From Tritrichomonas musculus (taxonomy: Eukaryota; Parabasalia; Tritrichomonadida; Tritrichomonadidae), in NCBI GenBank assembly GCA_039105265.1, contig JAPFFF010000009.1:4340001-4404000 (forward strand): a stretch of 64,000 nt of DNA. Direction: 5' to 3'. The number at the start of each line of letters is the position of its first letter. Positions within the stretch are counted from its first letter, which is position 1. The notes beneath the pieces are model-generated. The model made no database searches, had not been told where the DNA came from, and saw nothing but the letters and a program-made list of their open reading frames with translations. This document shows, one piece after another, positions 25,846 through 39,100 of the stretch. The position numbers were made by a program, and so were the translations under genes.

Positions 25846-26697
25846 CTACAAAGTAGTAGAATAATCTATGCTATCATGAGTTACATTATCAAGAAATTCT
25901 TGGATTTCAAATTCAGATATATTCAAACAAGAAAAAATATCAGATTGCTTATTTGTTGAAGTTGAAAATGAAACTTCATTTTTTATTTTTTCAACTTCAC
26001 TATTACTTTTCATTTTTGAAGATTTTTGATCATTTGTAGAATCCGAAGCATGATCTTTTAAGTTCGCGTGATTAGTTTTTTTATTTGAAACTTGCGATTT
26101 TATAGCTTTTCTGGCCTTTTTTATCTCTTTTTCAGTGAAGTTATAACCATTTTGCTGGTACAGCATTTGAAAATTGCAACCAAAATTAGTTTGAAAATAT
26201 GAATTATTATTTTGCTGTGTTAGAAGATTAATACCAATATCTGGCTGATAATTTGGTATTAAATATGGATTAAACATTTGAAAAGCGAAATTTGGATCAA
26301 ATGAATTTGAATAATATAGAAAATCATTCTGATTCAAAACTTCTATTCTATTATTATTCATATTTGGAAAATTGGCTTTGTAATTCTTTACAAGATGCTT
26401 ATGCCATCTATTTTTTATATCATTTTCACTTCTTCCAGGTAATTGATTCATCATCTTTGACCATTTTGGGCCAAATTCGTTAAAAAGTTGAATCAATGTT
26501 TCATCTTCCTGTTTTGACCATGGATCTTTCTTCAAACCATCTTTGAGATAATTTGAATACCTATCATGACATTGTTTTGGGGTTCTATTTGGAAGTTTTT
26601 TTGCAATAGCTTCCCAGTCTTCTCCAACTGTTTCCACCATTTCAAGAATGATTTTATTTTCAATTTCTGAAAATAGGGTTCTTTTCATTTTCTTCAT
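25846..26697 (-). CDS. R2R3 Myb-type transcription factor, 283 aa
   Basis: A nuclear DNA-binding protein. Two Myb repeats lie in residues about 3-105. The first contains IAKKLPNRTPKQCHDRY and the second WSKQEDETLIQLFNEFGPKW with MMNQLPGRSENDIKNRWHKH. The regularly spaced Trp residues are present except that the first Trp of repeat one is Phe (LFSEIENK). The remaining 180 residues are Asn/Tyr/Ser-rich and probably regulatory. Start set at the ATG at 26697 because the longer frame begins at a TTG. An initiator abuts this ATG, implying a 5' leader of only a few bases. Myb proteins of this size are common in trichomonads. Confidence 0.9.
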   Translation of the reverse strand: MKKMKRTLFSEIENKIILEMVETVGEDWEAIAKKLPNRTPKQCHDRYSNYLKDGLKKDPWSKQEDETLIQLFNEFGPKWSKMMNQLPGRSENDIKNRWHKHLVKNYKANFPNMNNNRIEVLNQNDFLYYSNSFDPNFAFQMFNPYLIPNYQPDIGINLLTQQNNNSYFQTNFGCNFQMLYQQNGYNFTEKEIKKARKAIKSQVSNKKTNHANLKDHASDSTNDQKSSKMKSNSEVEKIKNEVSFSTSTNKQSDIFSCLNISEFEIQEFLDNVTHDSIDYSTTL

Positions 26698-26705
26698 TAT
26701 AATGA
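26698..26705 (-). promoter_or_regulatory. Initiator of the Myb gene
   Basis: TCATTATA on the minus strand directly before the ATG, fitting the trichomonad TCA-Y-W initiator with transcription starting 6 bases upstream of the start codon. Confidence 0.5.
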
Positions 26706-28094
26706 TTAAAATCAAATAAACACATATTCAATATTTGAAACAACTAGTTTTTGTTTTTGAATAGGAAATTCAGCAGTTTATATAATCTTTTTATATAATC
26801 ATTTCAATCTTATCAAATGTGGTTCAATTCAAATTTGGTAATTTAAACATATTCTCAAAATAATTTTCCATCGATTTTAATGACTTTCGTATTTATTTTT
26901 TTAAGAGCATATTTTATGCTTTTATTATTAATCATCTTACGTAATTATGGTTGTTGTTTAATTGAGAGATTTCTTTTGAAAGAAAATAAAATGCATTAAT
27001 ATTTAAATATCTCAAAATTTATATATACAAATATTTAACATTATTTTTTATATTAGTTATAAAGGTTAATATTATCTTAAAATAAAAAGAAATCATTTAT
27101 AATAGATTTAACAATCAGAATTACTGAATATGACTTTAAAAATATAATCAAAAAATAAAATCACCAAAACTATTATTATCTTTGCTCTAAAGTATAATAA
27201 ATATGATTTTAGAGTTAAATAACATTTTAAATAATATGTATAAAGTTATAATTTAGATTTTATTAAATAATATTAAATATTTATTTAAATAAATCATTTT
27301 TCATTTTTGATATAAAAGCTTTTTCAGTAGAAATTTTTTTATTAATGTGTTTGGCAACTTCAAAAAAATCAAAAAAAAAATAGTTTTTTAAAATATTATA
27401 AATAGATATTCTATAGTATATATATATGTATATAATATGATCAAATAAAAGCAAAATTATTTTTTTGCATATATAAACATAATCTTATTTCATCAATTAT
27501 TAATTGAATTTTTTGTGAATATATGCTTTAAAAATTTTTTAATAAGATTTTCCCAATTTTTTCTGAGTATAAAAAAATACAAATTTATTCATGAATAATC
27601 GTGTTTTTGAAATTTAACAAAAGAATAATACCATACATTTAAATATTTCTATAAAAATAAAATATTTTCAATACTTAATGATTAATTGTAAAAATTCAAA
27701 TATTGATGTTTAATCTATTAATGTTAAATAGTTTAATAGAAAATACTATATTTATAGAATAGTAAAGGAAATATTTATTTCAATAACTTAAATTACAAAA
27801 GTATTTTAGAAAAATCTAATGATTTCAAAAATAGTTTATCATTCCAATACAAACAACCATGCTACTTTCAGTCAATATTCCACTATCAATCAGTCATGAT
27901 TCCTTATCAGTGTCTAAGGGTTTTTATTATATATATCTGAAATTTGAAATCGATATTCATTAAAAATATTTTTATATTTAATATTTTATTTAAAAAATCA
28001 TTATAATGATTTTTTAAAAAGTTAAATATGAAATAAAATGTCCTTTACTGTAATTTATTTTTAAAATATTGTAAACGTAGTAACTAAATGAAGC
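26706..28094. other. AT-rich gene-free region
   Basis: Poly-A/T runs and TA steps only. No frame, terminal repeat or foldback that I can support. Confidence 0.5.
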
Positions 28095-28103
28095 GTTCAT
28101 ATA

Positions 28104-29310
28104 TTAGTTGTGGAAATTTATCCTTTTGTCACTTTTTAGGATAAGTTTAGGATAAAAAAAAAAATAAAAAAAAATAAGCAAAAGTGGTGTATGATAAATT
28201 GTATCTATTTATATATGTTTTTTTTTTTGGAGAAAAAAAGAAAGTATAAAAATTTTGGAATAAAAATAAAAATTTTGGATTTTTTTTTTTGCAATATTGC
28301 AGTAGATAAATAAATTTTGTTTTGTAAATATATCGCTGAATATTAAATTGACAGTCAGTATCGAAGTTAATAAAAAATAAAAAAAAAAGTAAGCAAAAAT
28401 AGAAAAACAGGATAAAATTTGTTACAAATTGCTAGAACTATTAACGATAATTGCTGTTCATATAATGATTAAATGCTTTCTCTTGTAAACAAAGTTGATT
28501 CCATCCAAAAAAAAAAATATTTCTAAACGTAAAATATTTTTCTATTTATTTACTCTCAAAATTTTCTAAAATTTTGAATATAATTGAATCTAAAAATACG
28601 TAAAATCTACAATAAATATATGATATATCATATATTATATTATATTTATTTCAAAAAGATATTGAATATACTTATTGAAATAATTTCAATAAAGCTATAA
28701 ATAAAAAAAGTTATAGAATTCAAAAATAGTTAATCGGGCATTGAATTTTTTTAATTGATAGAATTAATTCAAAATGAATATTCCAAATAATAAAACTTAT
28801 TAACTTCATTTTATATCATATATATATTTAATAATATACATAAACTATATATATAGATATTAATAAGAATTTAATAATGATAAACAAAAGATATGATTAT
28901 TTATAAAAAAAACGATGATTTTTTAACCAATCACATCATTATATTATAATGTGAGATGAAGAAAAAAAATATTTTGTTACCTTTTTTTACATATTCATCA
29001 TTGTTTTTGATTAACTAATTTTTTTCGATGAAAAAAAAGCAATTCTCGCAAATTTTGAAAATTGCAATAAAAATTTTAAATAATAATCCAAATAATGATA
29101 ATAAAACAGCTAAAAATGATATTATTTAAACAACAACTTTACTTTTTAATAATAAATAAATATTATATTTAAATTAAAAAATTTTGTTTTTTTTTTGTTT
29201 TTCCACGCTTTCCTCAGATCATTACTTAAAATTTACGAGTTTTTCTTAAAAAAAAATTTAGGATAAATTTAGGATAAAATTTTGTTTCAAGGATAAATTT
29301 CCACACCTAA
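28104..29310. mobile_element. MULE-like non-autonomous element, 1.2 kb, 9-bp target duplication
   Basis: The left end is TTAGTTGTGGAAATTTATCC and the right end, read inward, TTAGGTGTGGAAATTTATCC (one mismatch in 20). GTTCATATA stands immediately outside both ends (28095-28103 and 29311-29319), a perfect 9-bp target duplication. Sub-terminal TTTAGGATAA words occur on both sides. No coding frame. The 9-bp duplication matches Mutator-like insertion. Confidence 0.8.
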
Positions 29311-29573
29311 GTTCATATATCAATGGGGGAAAATGAATAATAATCGTTACACATCAATTATACTAATTAGTTAAACATGAATATTAACAATACTTTTTTC
29401 ATTTTTTTTTCATTTAGAGAGATATCTGAAATTTTTGCAAAACCAAAAATATTTATATTTGGTAAAAATATTAATATATGTTATGTAATAGTATATATAA
29501 ATTAAATTAAAAGGTAAAATAAATTAAAATATAGATATTATTATGAGATATTTTTAAAACAACAAGGGACGCT

Positions 29574-29598
29574 ACTTTTTGAGCGAAGCTCAAAAAGT
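29574..29598. repeat. Perfect 11-bp hairpin with GAA loop
   Basis: ACTTTTTGAGC and GCTCAAAAAGT separated by GAA, in a gene-free AT-rich region. It could be a foldback or a transcription-end structure. Confidence 0.6.
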
Positions 29599-29934
29599 GT
29601 CTATGAGCAATTTTTAATTATAGTAAGACGATAAACGAGTAAACATCAGAAAAACCAGTCGACATCGTAAACTTTTTCATAAAATCGCACTCAAATATTT
29701 CATAAAGATATAAAGATGTTCAAAATTGAATGAAAAATGATTTTGAAAAAGCTCTCAAATATAACTCAAATATCTTTTTAAAAAATTCTAAAAAATTTTT
29801 AAAATTTTATAATGTCATCCGGTTTTTGAATAGGCATCATAGAAAAGTATTCCGAGTATTTCGATGAGTTTAATGAAAAAATTGATGATGTCGACCAGTT
29901 TTTCGTGATGCCGACCGGTTTATCGTCAAACTAT

Positions 29935-30021
29935 AGTCCTCGCACTATTGAATTTCATTCAAAATTTCAAACTTTTTAAAAGTTGACGAAATTTTGAATG
30001 AAATTCAATAGTGCGAGGACT
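29935..30021. repeat. Perfect 34-bp inverted repeat foldback, 87 bp
   Basis: The arms at 29935-29968 and 29988-30021 are exactly complementary over 34 bp, starting AGTCCTCGCACTATTG. The 19-nt loop contains AACTTTT/AAAAGTT, so pairing extends inward. No ORF overlaps it. The perfect match means a recent origin or strong constraint. Confidence 0.85.
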
Positions 30022-31029
30022 TTGCTTTACCAAAATTATTCATTGATGGCCACTAAAAATATATTTTTATTTTTCAGAAGCATATTGAATTAATTGAATA
30101 AATATTTATTGAAATAATAAAAATATGTAAATTATTTATATCTCTTAAAAAAAAGGTATCCAAACTCATTCTTTTCGATTGATTATTTTATATTTTATTT
30201 TCTATTATTTTGGAGAATATATAAATATATATTCACATTAATATTAAATATATTTCTAGATTTTTATAAGATAATTATATTTTTTGTATCTAAATATTTT
30301 GAATCGTTTTCGATAATTGTTTTTAAAGGTGCGGACACGTTGAAGTGAATTAGATTCTCCCAAAAATTGGTATACAATCATTATTATTTATAAGGATTAA
30401 AAATATATTAATTTTATTAAATTCCGTTCTGCCGATGCAGCTGTGGAGTATTACATTTTTTTTTTTTCTGAGAAAAAAATATGTAAACTATTGAAAATAT
30501 TTTATCTATTCGTAAACTATTGAAATAGATAAATTGACTAATAAATCTCTTATTTTTGCGTTTAAAATGATAAAAATGTTATATTTTTATTTTATATGTT
30601 ATTTAAAAATATTTATATCATTCATAATCCACATAACTTCAAAATTGGATGAAAAAGTATTCAATTTTCAATTTTAAAAAAAATGAGAAAAAAAATTTGC
30701 AGGCATAGGAATCGGGGTCTATTAAAATCGGCACGAAATATTTTACAACAAGAAACTTTTTGAAAGATCCGACCAGGTAAAAAAATTACCACTTTTTGAG
30801 AGAAAAAGTTCTATCGTTGAGATGAACTTTTTGAGAGATTGAAATAAAACGGTTATAAAGGTGAATTATCTATTATATGAAAAAAGGCGCCCTTTTGTTT
30901 TGAAATTGGTATCGCATCAGAGCAAATGTATTATTGATTGGTTCCACTGCTGATTCCACCAGCAGATTGTTTGTGATCGACGCAAAATAAGGAACCATTT
31001 TTAATTATAAATTGCCAGATGCGATATTA

Positions 31030-33864
31030 AAATATCATTTACACGTAAACAGCAAGAAGGTAACCTCAATAAGGAAACTCAAAGCACGAACTAATAACAA
31101 CACATTCCTCACTAAACGATCTCATAGTAATTGCTCAAAATCTCTGACTTTACACAAATGTTGTAAATATCATTTACACGTAAACAGCAAGAAGGTAACC
31201 TCAATAAGAAAACTCAAAGCACGAACTAATAACAACACATTCCTCACTAAACGATCTCATAGTAATTGCTCAAAATCTCTGATTTTACACAAATGTTGTA
31301 AATATCATTTACACGTAAACAGCAAGAAGGTAACCTCAATAAGGAAACTCAAAGCACGAACTAATAACAGCACATTCCTCACTAAACGATCTCACAGTAA
31401 TTGCTCAAAATCTCTGACTTTACACAAATGTTGTAAATATCATTTACACGTAAACAGCAAGAAGGTAACCTCAATAAGGAAACTCAAAGCACGAACTAAT
31501 AACAGCACATTCCTCACTAAACGATCTCATAGTAATTGCTCAAAATCTCTGACTTTACACAAATGTTGTAAATATCATTTACACGTAAACAGCAAGAAGG
31601 TAACCTCAATAAGGAAACTCAAAGCACGAACTAATAACAACACATTCCTCACTAAACGATCTCACAGTAATTGCTCAAAATCTCTGATTTTACACAAATG
31701 TTGTAAATATCATTTACACGTAAACAGCAAGAAGGTAACCTCAATAAGGAAACTCAAAGCACGAACTAATAACAACACATTCCTCACTAAACGATCTCAT
31801 AGTAATTGCTCAAAATCTCTGATTTTACACAAATGTTGTAAATATCATTTACACGTAAACAGCAAGAAGGTAACCTCAATAAGGAAACTCAAAGCACGAA
31901 CTAATAACAGCACATTCCTCACTAAACGATCTCACAGTAATTGCTCAAAATCTCTGATTTTACACAAATGTTGTAAATATCATTTACACGTAAACAGCAA
32001 GAAGGTAACCTCAATAAGGAAACTCAAAGCACGAACTAATAACAGCACATTCCTCACTAAACGATCTCATAGTAATTGCTCAAAATCTCTGACTTTACAC
32101 AAATGTTGTAAATATCATTTACACGTAAACAGCAAGAAGGTAACCTCAATAAGGAAACTCAAAGCACGAACTAATAACAACACATTCCTCACTAAACGAT
32201 CTCACAGTAATTGCTCAAAATCTCTGATTTTACACAAATGTTGTAAATATCATTTACACGTAAACAGCAAGAAGGTAACCTCAATAAGGAAACTCAAAGC
32301 ACGAACTAATAACAACACATTCCTCACTAAACGATCTCACAGTAATTGCTCAAAATCTCTGATTTTACACAAATGTTGTAAATATCATTTACACGTAAAC
32401 AGCAAGAAGGTAACCTCAATAAGGAAACTCAAAGCACGAACTAATAACAGCACATTCCTCACTAAACGATCTCACAGTAATTGCTCAAAATCTCTGACTT
32501 TACACAAATGTTGTAAATATCATTTACACGTAAACAGCAAGAAGGTAACCTCAATAAGGAAACTCAAAGCACGAACTAATAACAGCACATTCCTCACTAA
32601 ACGATCTCATAGTAATTGCTCAAAATCTCTGACTTTACACAAATGTTGTAAATATCATTTACACGTAAACAGCAAGAAGGTAACCTCAATAAGGAAACTC
32701 AAAGCACGAACTAATAACAGCACATTCCTCACTAAACGATCTCATAGTAATTGCTCAAAATCTCTGATTTTACACAAATGTTGTAAATATCATTTACACG
32801 TAAACAGCAAGAAGGTAACCTCAATAAGAAAACTCAAAGCACGAACTAATAACAACACATTCCTCACTAAACGATCTCACAGTAATTGCTCAAAATCTCT
32901 GATTTTACACAAATGTTGTAAATATCATTTACACGTAAACAGCAAGAAGGTAACCTCAATAAGGAAACTCAAAGCACGAACTAATAACAGCACATTCCTC
33001 ACTAAACGATCTCACAGTAATTGCTCAAAATCTCTGATTTTACACAAATGTTGTAAATATCATTTACACGTAAACAGCAAGAAGGTAACCTCAATAAGGA
33101 AACTCAAAGCACGAACTAATAACAACACATTCCTCACTAAACGATCTCACAGTAATTGCTCAAAATCTCTGATTTTACACAAATGTTGTAAATATCATTT
33201 ACACGTAAACAGCAAGAAGGTAACCTCAATAAGGAAACTCAAAGCACGAACTAATAACAGCACATTCCTCACTAAACGATCTCATAGTAATTGCTCAAAA
33301 TCTCTGATTTTACACAAATGTTGTAAATATCATTTACACGTAAACAGCAAGAAGGTAACCTCAATAAGGAAACTCAAAGCACGAACTAATAACAACACAT
33401 TCCTCACTAAACGATCTCACAGTAATTGCTCAAAATCTCTGATTTTACACAAATGTTGTAAATATCATTTACACGTAAACAGCAAGAAGGTAACCTCAAT
33501 AAGGAAACTCAAAGCACGAACTAATAACAGCACATTCCTCACTAAACGATCTCACAGTAATTGCTCAAAATCTCTGACTTTACACAAATGTTGTAAATAT
33601 CATTTACACGTAAACAGCAAGAAGGTAACCTCAATAAGGAAACTCAAAGCACGAACTAATAACAGCACATTCCTCACTAAACGATCTCATAGTAATTGCT
33701 CAAAATCTCTGACTTTACACAAATGTTGTAAATATCATTTACACGTAAACAGCAAGAAGGTAACCTCAATAAGGAAACTCAAAGCACGAACTAATAACAG
33801 CACATTCCTCACTAAACGATCTCATAGTAATTGCTCAAAATCTCTGATTTTACACAAATGTTGT
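31030..33864 (+). repeat. 135-bp tandem array, 21 units, left arm
   Basis: Twenty-one contiguous 135-bp units with no spacers. Units differ at a handful of sites, all transitions: AGG/AGA, AAC/AGC, CAT/CAC and ACT/ATT. The unit length is divisible by three and one frame has no stop, so the array reads as a 45-residue repeat without any Met. I treat this as a by-product of the repeat. Confidence 0.95.
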
Positions 33865-34035
33865 AAATATTTTTTTTTTCAATAATATTATTTAAATATT
33901 ATTTTTAATAATTATATAGTTAACATTGTTCATATTTAATCATTTCTAAATACACTTTTACAAAAAAATTAATAAACTATTTAAAAAGTTTCAATCAAAA
34001 TTATCGTTTACTTTTCTTTTTTACAAACAATTATA

Positions 34036-36114
34036 ATGTTTGATCAAAATGGACAAATATCACTGCAATTAGGAACAGCAACTAATGTATTATCTGAAAA
34101 AACATTTTCTCATCGCGATCATCCAATTTATTTGACAAATCCACCATATGATAATCGAAAACCTCTCATTGATAATTTTAGTGTTCTTTATTTTTTGAGC
34201 ACATTTAAAAATAATAAATATACGTTTTCACAAACACATAAGTTAAAAAACCCAAAAAGAATTGATAATCAAATATTTACAAATTTTATGCTAATTTCAA
34301 GGCATCAAACCAATTTATTTAAAATATATTACCAAGTTAGTGGTAACTATTTTGCAATACAAATTATTAATTTATTTAATACAATTAAATATAAAAAAAT
34401 ACATAATGTGAAATTCAAAAAGAACGAAAGAACAGTTTATGTTTATAGCAACATAATTATTAAAAATCCTAATCCGAATAGTCCTTTTCAGATAATAAAA
34501 AACAAAGGAATGCAAGAATTATCTGATTTTTACAATAATCAGTCTGTAGATAGATCTATTCAAAATCCGATTACTGCAACAATATTTTACACAATAGCTC
34601 CATTTAATTGCAAAACTATTAAAAGGCAAAAGCACAAGCAAATGAATCCAGATGATTCAATTGAAAGTATTCTGAAAAATTATGGAGGATTTCTTTTCAG
34701 ATTTCATCCAACAGAAGAGATTGATTTAAACCAATATCAATTTGGCATTTTTTCTTGGTTTTCACCTTATTTTTTAGATATTGTAAAATCTCATCAATTT
34801 GAACAAGCAACCACAATTGAACTTGACGCCACTTTTCGAGCTCTGGCACCATATGCTATTTGTGTTCCTCATCTTATTTTCCGAAATACTGGGATTCCAC
34901 TAGCAATTTTAATTTCACCTTCTGAGAAAACGTCATTATATAGTATTTTTTTTGAATCTCTCAAAAAGTTAGATGAATTTTATGAAAATTCTGAAGAAAA
35001 TTCACTTTTTCTTAAATTCAAAAATAAAAAATATTTAAGTGATGAACATAAAGCATTTCAAAAATTAGCGAAAAATTATGATTTAGATTTTTATTATTGT
35101 TTAGTTCATTTGATTCGGTCAATCGGTGCCAATTCATTACTCGGTCTTTTATTTTCAGATATATTATTCACTTTTTCAGGCTTTGAGTGGTCGAAACATT
35201 TTAATAGATATTACCAAACTTTTCAGTTATTATATAATTTACAAGAAAATAAAGATGATGCAAGATTTGAAAAAGTAAGCAAAGTCTTAGGTGTTGATGT
35301 GAACGGAAATTATGTCGAAGTAAAAAAAGAATATTCTCCATATTTCAAGCGAAGTGTCTATGGAATACCAACCACAACAAATCACGTAGAATCGTTTCAT
35401 AAACAATTAAACGGTATTTTTAAAGCAACTCGACTTTCTTTACCGCTACGACTTGCGTACATTATAAAATATATTATGGATCGTACGTTAAGAACCAATT
35501 CTAGTGCACATTTGAATGTAAAAACTCACTTAAATAAGTTTAAAGATAAAGCATATAAAGAAATTTCAAAAAATCCTAATCTTAAATCAAATTATTCTCA
35601 AAAAGTTTGTTTATGCCGTCAATATTATTATTATTATTATTTATACTGTGTTAATATTCCATGCGTACATTGCATTTTAAATGATTATTGGAAAGATCAA
35701 AATTACATACATCAAATGGAAGAATTTGATATAAAGTTTGATTCTCATGATATAAAATATGACCAATTACTAGAATTCGATATTAAAACTGAATTAACTT
35801 TTAGAAAAAGAAAAAAGTCAACTGAAGGAAATAATGATAATAATGACAATAACAATAACAATTTCCAAATTGGCATTTGTTTGGATGGAAAAAATTATTC
35901 TGATAGTATGACAACTATAATTGATAATACAACATACCAACTTTCAGAAATTATTGCGAAAAATAATTTAAATATTACAGTCATTGCATTAGCAGTACAG
36001 CGAGAATTAATGCCTGTAGAAGAGACATATAATATTGATGAATATTTGGCTTTGTTTCAGGTTAAATTGTGGACAAAGATAATATCAGATGGAAATAAGA
36101 AAGTAAACATATAA
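34036..36114 (+). CDS. Mutator-like (MULE) transposase, 692 aa
   Basis: The only gene of the 10.7-kb element; ATG to TAA with no break. The DDE core is visible: D264 in IELDATFRAL, D336 in YLSDEHKAF, a CLVH pair at C355/H358, and E452 in TNHVESFHKQLNG. A SWIM-type zinc finger follows (C525-L-C527 and C543-V-H545), typical of MULE transposases. The N-terminal 200 residues are basic with Lys/Asn-rich stretches and may bind DNA ends. The C-terminus is Asn-rich. It appears intact, so the element could be active and could mobilise the arrays it carries. Confidence 0.92.
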   Translation: MFDQNGQISLQLGTATNVLSEKTFSHRDHPIYLTNPPYDNRKPLIDNFSVLYFLSTFKNNKYTFSQTHKLKNPKRIDNQIFTNFMLISRHQTNLFKIYYQVSGNYFAIQIINLFNTIKYKKIHNVKFKKNERTVYVYSNIIIKNPNPNSPFQIIKNKGMQELSDFYNNQSVDRSIQNPITATIFYTIAPFNCKTIKRQKHKQMNPDDSIESILKNYGGFLFRFHPTEEIDLNQYQFGIFSWFSPYFLDIVKSHQFEQATTIELDATFRALAPYAICVPHLIFRNTGIPLAILISPSEKTSLYSIFFESLKKLDEFYENSEENSLFLKFKNKKYLSDEHKAFQKLAKNYDLDFYYCLVHLIRSIGANSLLGLLFSDILFTFSGFEWSKHFNRYYQTFQLLYNLQENKDDARFEKVSKVLGVDVNGNYVEVKKEYSPYFKRSVYGIPTTTNHVESFHKQLNGIFKATRLSLPLRLAYIIKYIMDRTLRTNSSAHLNVKTHLNKFKDKAYKEISKNPNLKSNYSQKVCLCRQYYYYYYLYCVNIPCVHCILNDYWKDQNYIHQMEEFDIKFDSHDIKYDQLLEFDIKTELTFRKRKKSTEGNNDNNDNNNNNFQIGICLDGKNYSDSMTTIIDNTTYQLSEIIAKNNLNITVIALAVQRELMPVEETYNIDEYLALFQVKLWTKIISDGNKKVNI

Positions 36115-36189
36115 TCATTAAAAGTTAAATTATTTTTAAAAAAAATAAAGATTAAAATAAAGAATTATTTGTCGTATTTTATTATTGTT

Positions 36190-39100
36190 GTTTACGTGTA
36201 AATGATATTTACAACATTTGTGTAAAGTCAGAGATTTTGAGCAATTACTGTGAGATCGTTTAGTGAGGAATGTGTTGTTATTAGTTCGTGCTTTGAGTTT
36301 CCTTATTGAGGTTACCTTCTTGCTGTTTACGTGTAAATGATATTTACAACATTTGTGTAAAGTCAGAGATTTTGAGCAATTACTGTGAGATCGTTTAGTG
36401 AGGAATGTGTTGTTATTAGTTCGTGCTTTGAGTTTCCTTATTGAGGTTACCTTCTTGCTGTTTACGTGTAAATGATATTTACAACATTTGTGTAAAATCA
36501 GAGATTTTGAGCAATTACTATGAGATCGTTTAGTGAGGAATGTGTTGTTATTAGTTCGTGCTTTGAGTTTCCTTATTGAGGTTACCTTCTTGCTGTTTAC
36601 GTGTAAATGATATTTACAACATTTGTGTAAAATCAGAGATTTTGAGCAATTACTGTGAGATCGTTTAGTGAGGAATGTGTTGTTATTAGTTCGTGCTTTG
36701 AGTTTCCTTATTGAGGTTACCTTCTTGCTGTTTACGTGTAAATGATATTTACAACATTTGTGTAAAATCAGAGATTTTGAGCAATTACTATGAGATCGTT
36801 TAGTGAGGAATGTGTTGTTATTAGTTCGTGCTTTGAGTTTCCTTATTGAGGTTACCTTCTTGCTGTTTACGTGTAAATGATATTTACAACATTTGTGTAA
36901 AGTCAGAGATTTTGAGCAATTACTATGAGATCGTTTAGTGAGGAATGTGCTGTTATTAGTTCGTGCTTTGAGTTTCCTTATTGAGGTTACCTTCTTGCTG
37001 TTTACGTGTAAATGATATTTACAACATTTGTGTAAAATCAGAGATTTTGAGCAATTACTATGAGATCGTTTAGTGAGGAATGTGTTGTTATTAGTTCGTG
37101 CTTTGAGTTTTCTTATTGAGGTTACCTTCTTGCTGTTTACGTGTAAATGATATTTACAACATTTGTGTAAAATCAGAGATTTTGAGCAATTACTATGAGA
37201 TCGTTTAGTGAGGAATGTGCTGTTATTAGTTCGTGCTTTGAGTTTCCTTATTGAGGTTACCTTCTTGCTGTTTACGTGTAAATGATATTTACAACATTTG
37301 TGTAAAATCAGAGATTTTGAGCAATTACTATGAGATCGTTTAGTGAGGAATGTGTTGTTATTAGTTCGTGCTTTGAGTTTCCTTATTGAGGTTACCTTCT
37401 TGCTGTTTACGTGTAAATGATATTTACAACATTTGTGTAAAATCAGAGATTTTGAGCAATTACTATGAGATCGTTTAGTGAGGAATGTGTTGTTATTAGT
37501 TCGTGCTTTGAGTTTCCTTATTGAGGTTACCTTCTTGCTGTTTACGTGTAAATGATATTTACAACATTTGTGTAAAATCAGAGATTTTGAGCAATTACTA
37601 TGAGATCGTTTAGTGAGGAATGTGCTGTTATTAGTTCGTGCTTTGAGTTTCCTTATTGAGGTTACCTTCTTGCTGTTTACGTGTAAATGATATTTACAAC
37701 ATTTGTGTAAAGTCAGAGATTTTGAGCAATTACTATGAGATCGTTTAGTGAGGAATGTGTTGTTATTAGTTCGTGCTTTGAGTTTCCTTATTGAGGTTAC
37801 CTTCTTGCTGTTTACGTGTAAATGATATTTACAACATTTGTGTAAAATCAGAGATTTTGAGCAATTACTATGAGATCGTTTAGTGAGGAATGTGTTGTTA
37901 TTAGTTCGTGCTTTGAGTTTCCTTATTGAGGTTACCTTCTTGCTGTTTACGTGTAAATGATATTTACAACATTTGTGTAAAATCAGAGATTTTGAGCAAT
38001 TACTATGAGATCGTTTAGTGAGGAATGTGCTGTTATTAGTTCGTGCTTTGAGTTTCCTTATTGAGGTTACCTTCTTGCTGTTTACGTGTAAATGATATTT
38101 ACAACATTTGTGTAAAGTCAGAGATTTTGAGCAATTACTATGAGATCGTTTAGTGAGGAATGTGCTGTTATTAGTTCGTGCTTTGAGTTTCCTTATTGAG
38201 GTTACCTTCTTGCTGTTTACGTGTAAATGATATTTACAACATTTGTGTAAAGTCAGAGATTTTGAGCAATTACTATGAGATCGTTTAGTGAGGAATGTGT
38301 TGTTATTAGTTCGTGCTTTGAGTTTCCTTATTGAGGTTACCTTCTTGCTGTTTACGTGTAAATGATATTTACAACATTTGTGTAAAATCAGAGATTTTGA
38401 GCAATTACTGTGAGATCGTTTAGTGAGGAATGTGTTGTTATTAGTTCGTGCTTTGAGTTTCCTTATTGAGGTTACCTTCTTGCTGTTTACGTGTAAATGA
38501 TATTTACAACATTTGTGTAAAATCAGAGATTTTGAGCAATTACTGTGAGATCGTTTAGTGAGGAATGTGCTGTTATTAGTTCGTGCTTTGAGTTTCCTTA
38601 TTGAGGTTACCTTCTTGCTGTTTACGTGTAAATGATATTTACAACATTTGTGTAAAATCAGAGATTTTGAGCAATTACTATGAGATCGTTTAGTGAGGAA
38701 TGTGTTGTTATTAGTTCGTGCTTTGAGTTTTCTTATTGAGGTTACCTTCTTGCTGTTTACGTGTAAATGATATTTACAACATTTGTGTAAAATCAGAGAT
38801 TTTGAGCAATTACTATGAGATCGTTTAGTGAGGAATGTGCTGTTATTAGTTCGTGCTTTGAGTTTCCTTATTGAGGTTACCTTCTTGCTGTTTACGTGTA
38901 AATGATATTTACAACATTTGTGTAAAGTCAGAGATTTTGAGCAATTACTATGAGATCGTTTAGTGAGGAATGTGTTGTTATTAGTTCGTGCTTTGAGTTT
39001 CCTTATTGAGGTTACCTTCTTGCTGTTTACGTGTAAATGATATTTACAACATTTGTGTAAAATCAGAGATTTTGAGCAATTACTATGAGATCGTTTAGTG

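Noticed and set aside
31012-33885. 957-codon open frame across the left 135-bp array
   Set aside because: It begins at TTG and contains no ATG. A stop-free unit divisible by three is open for any copy number, so length is not evidence of coding.
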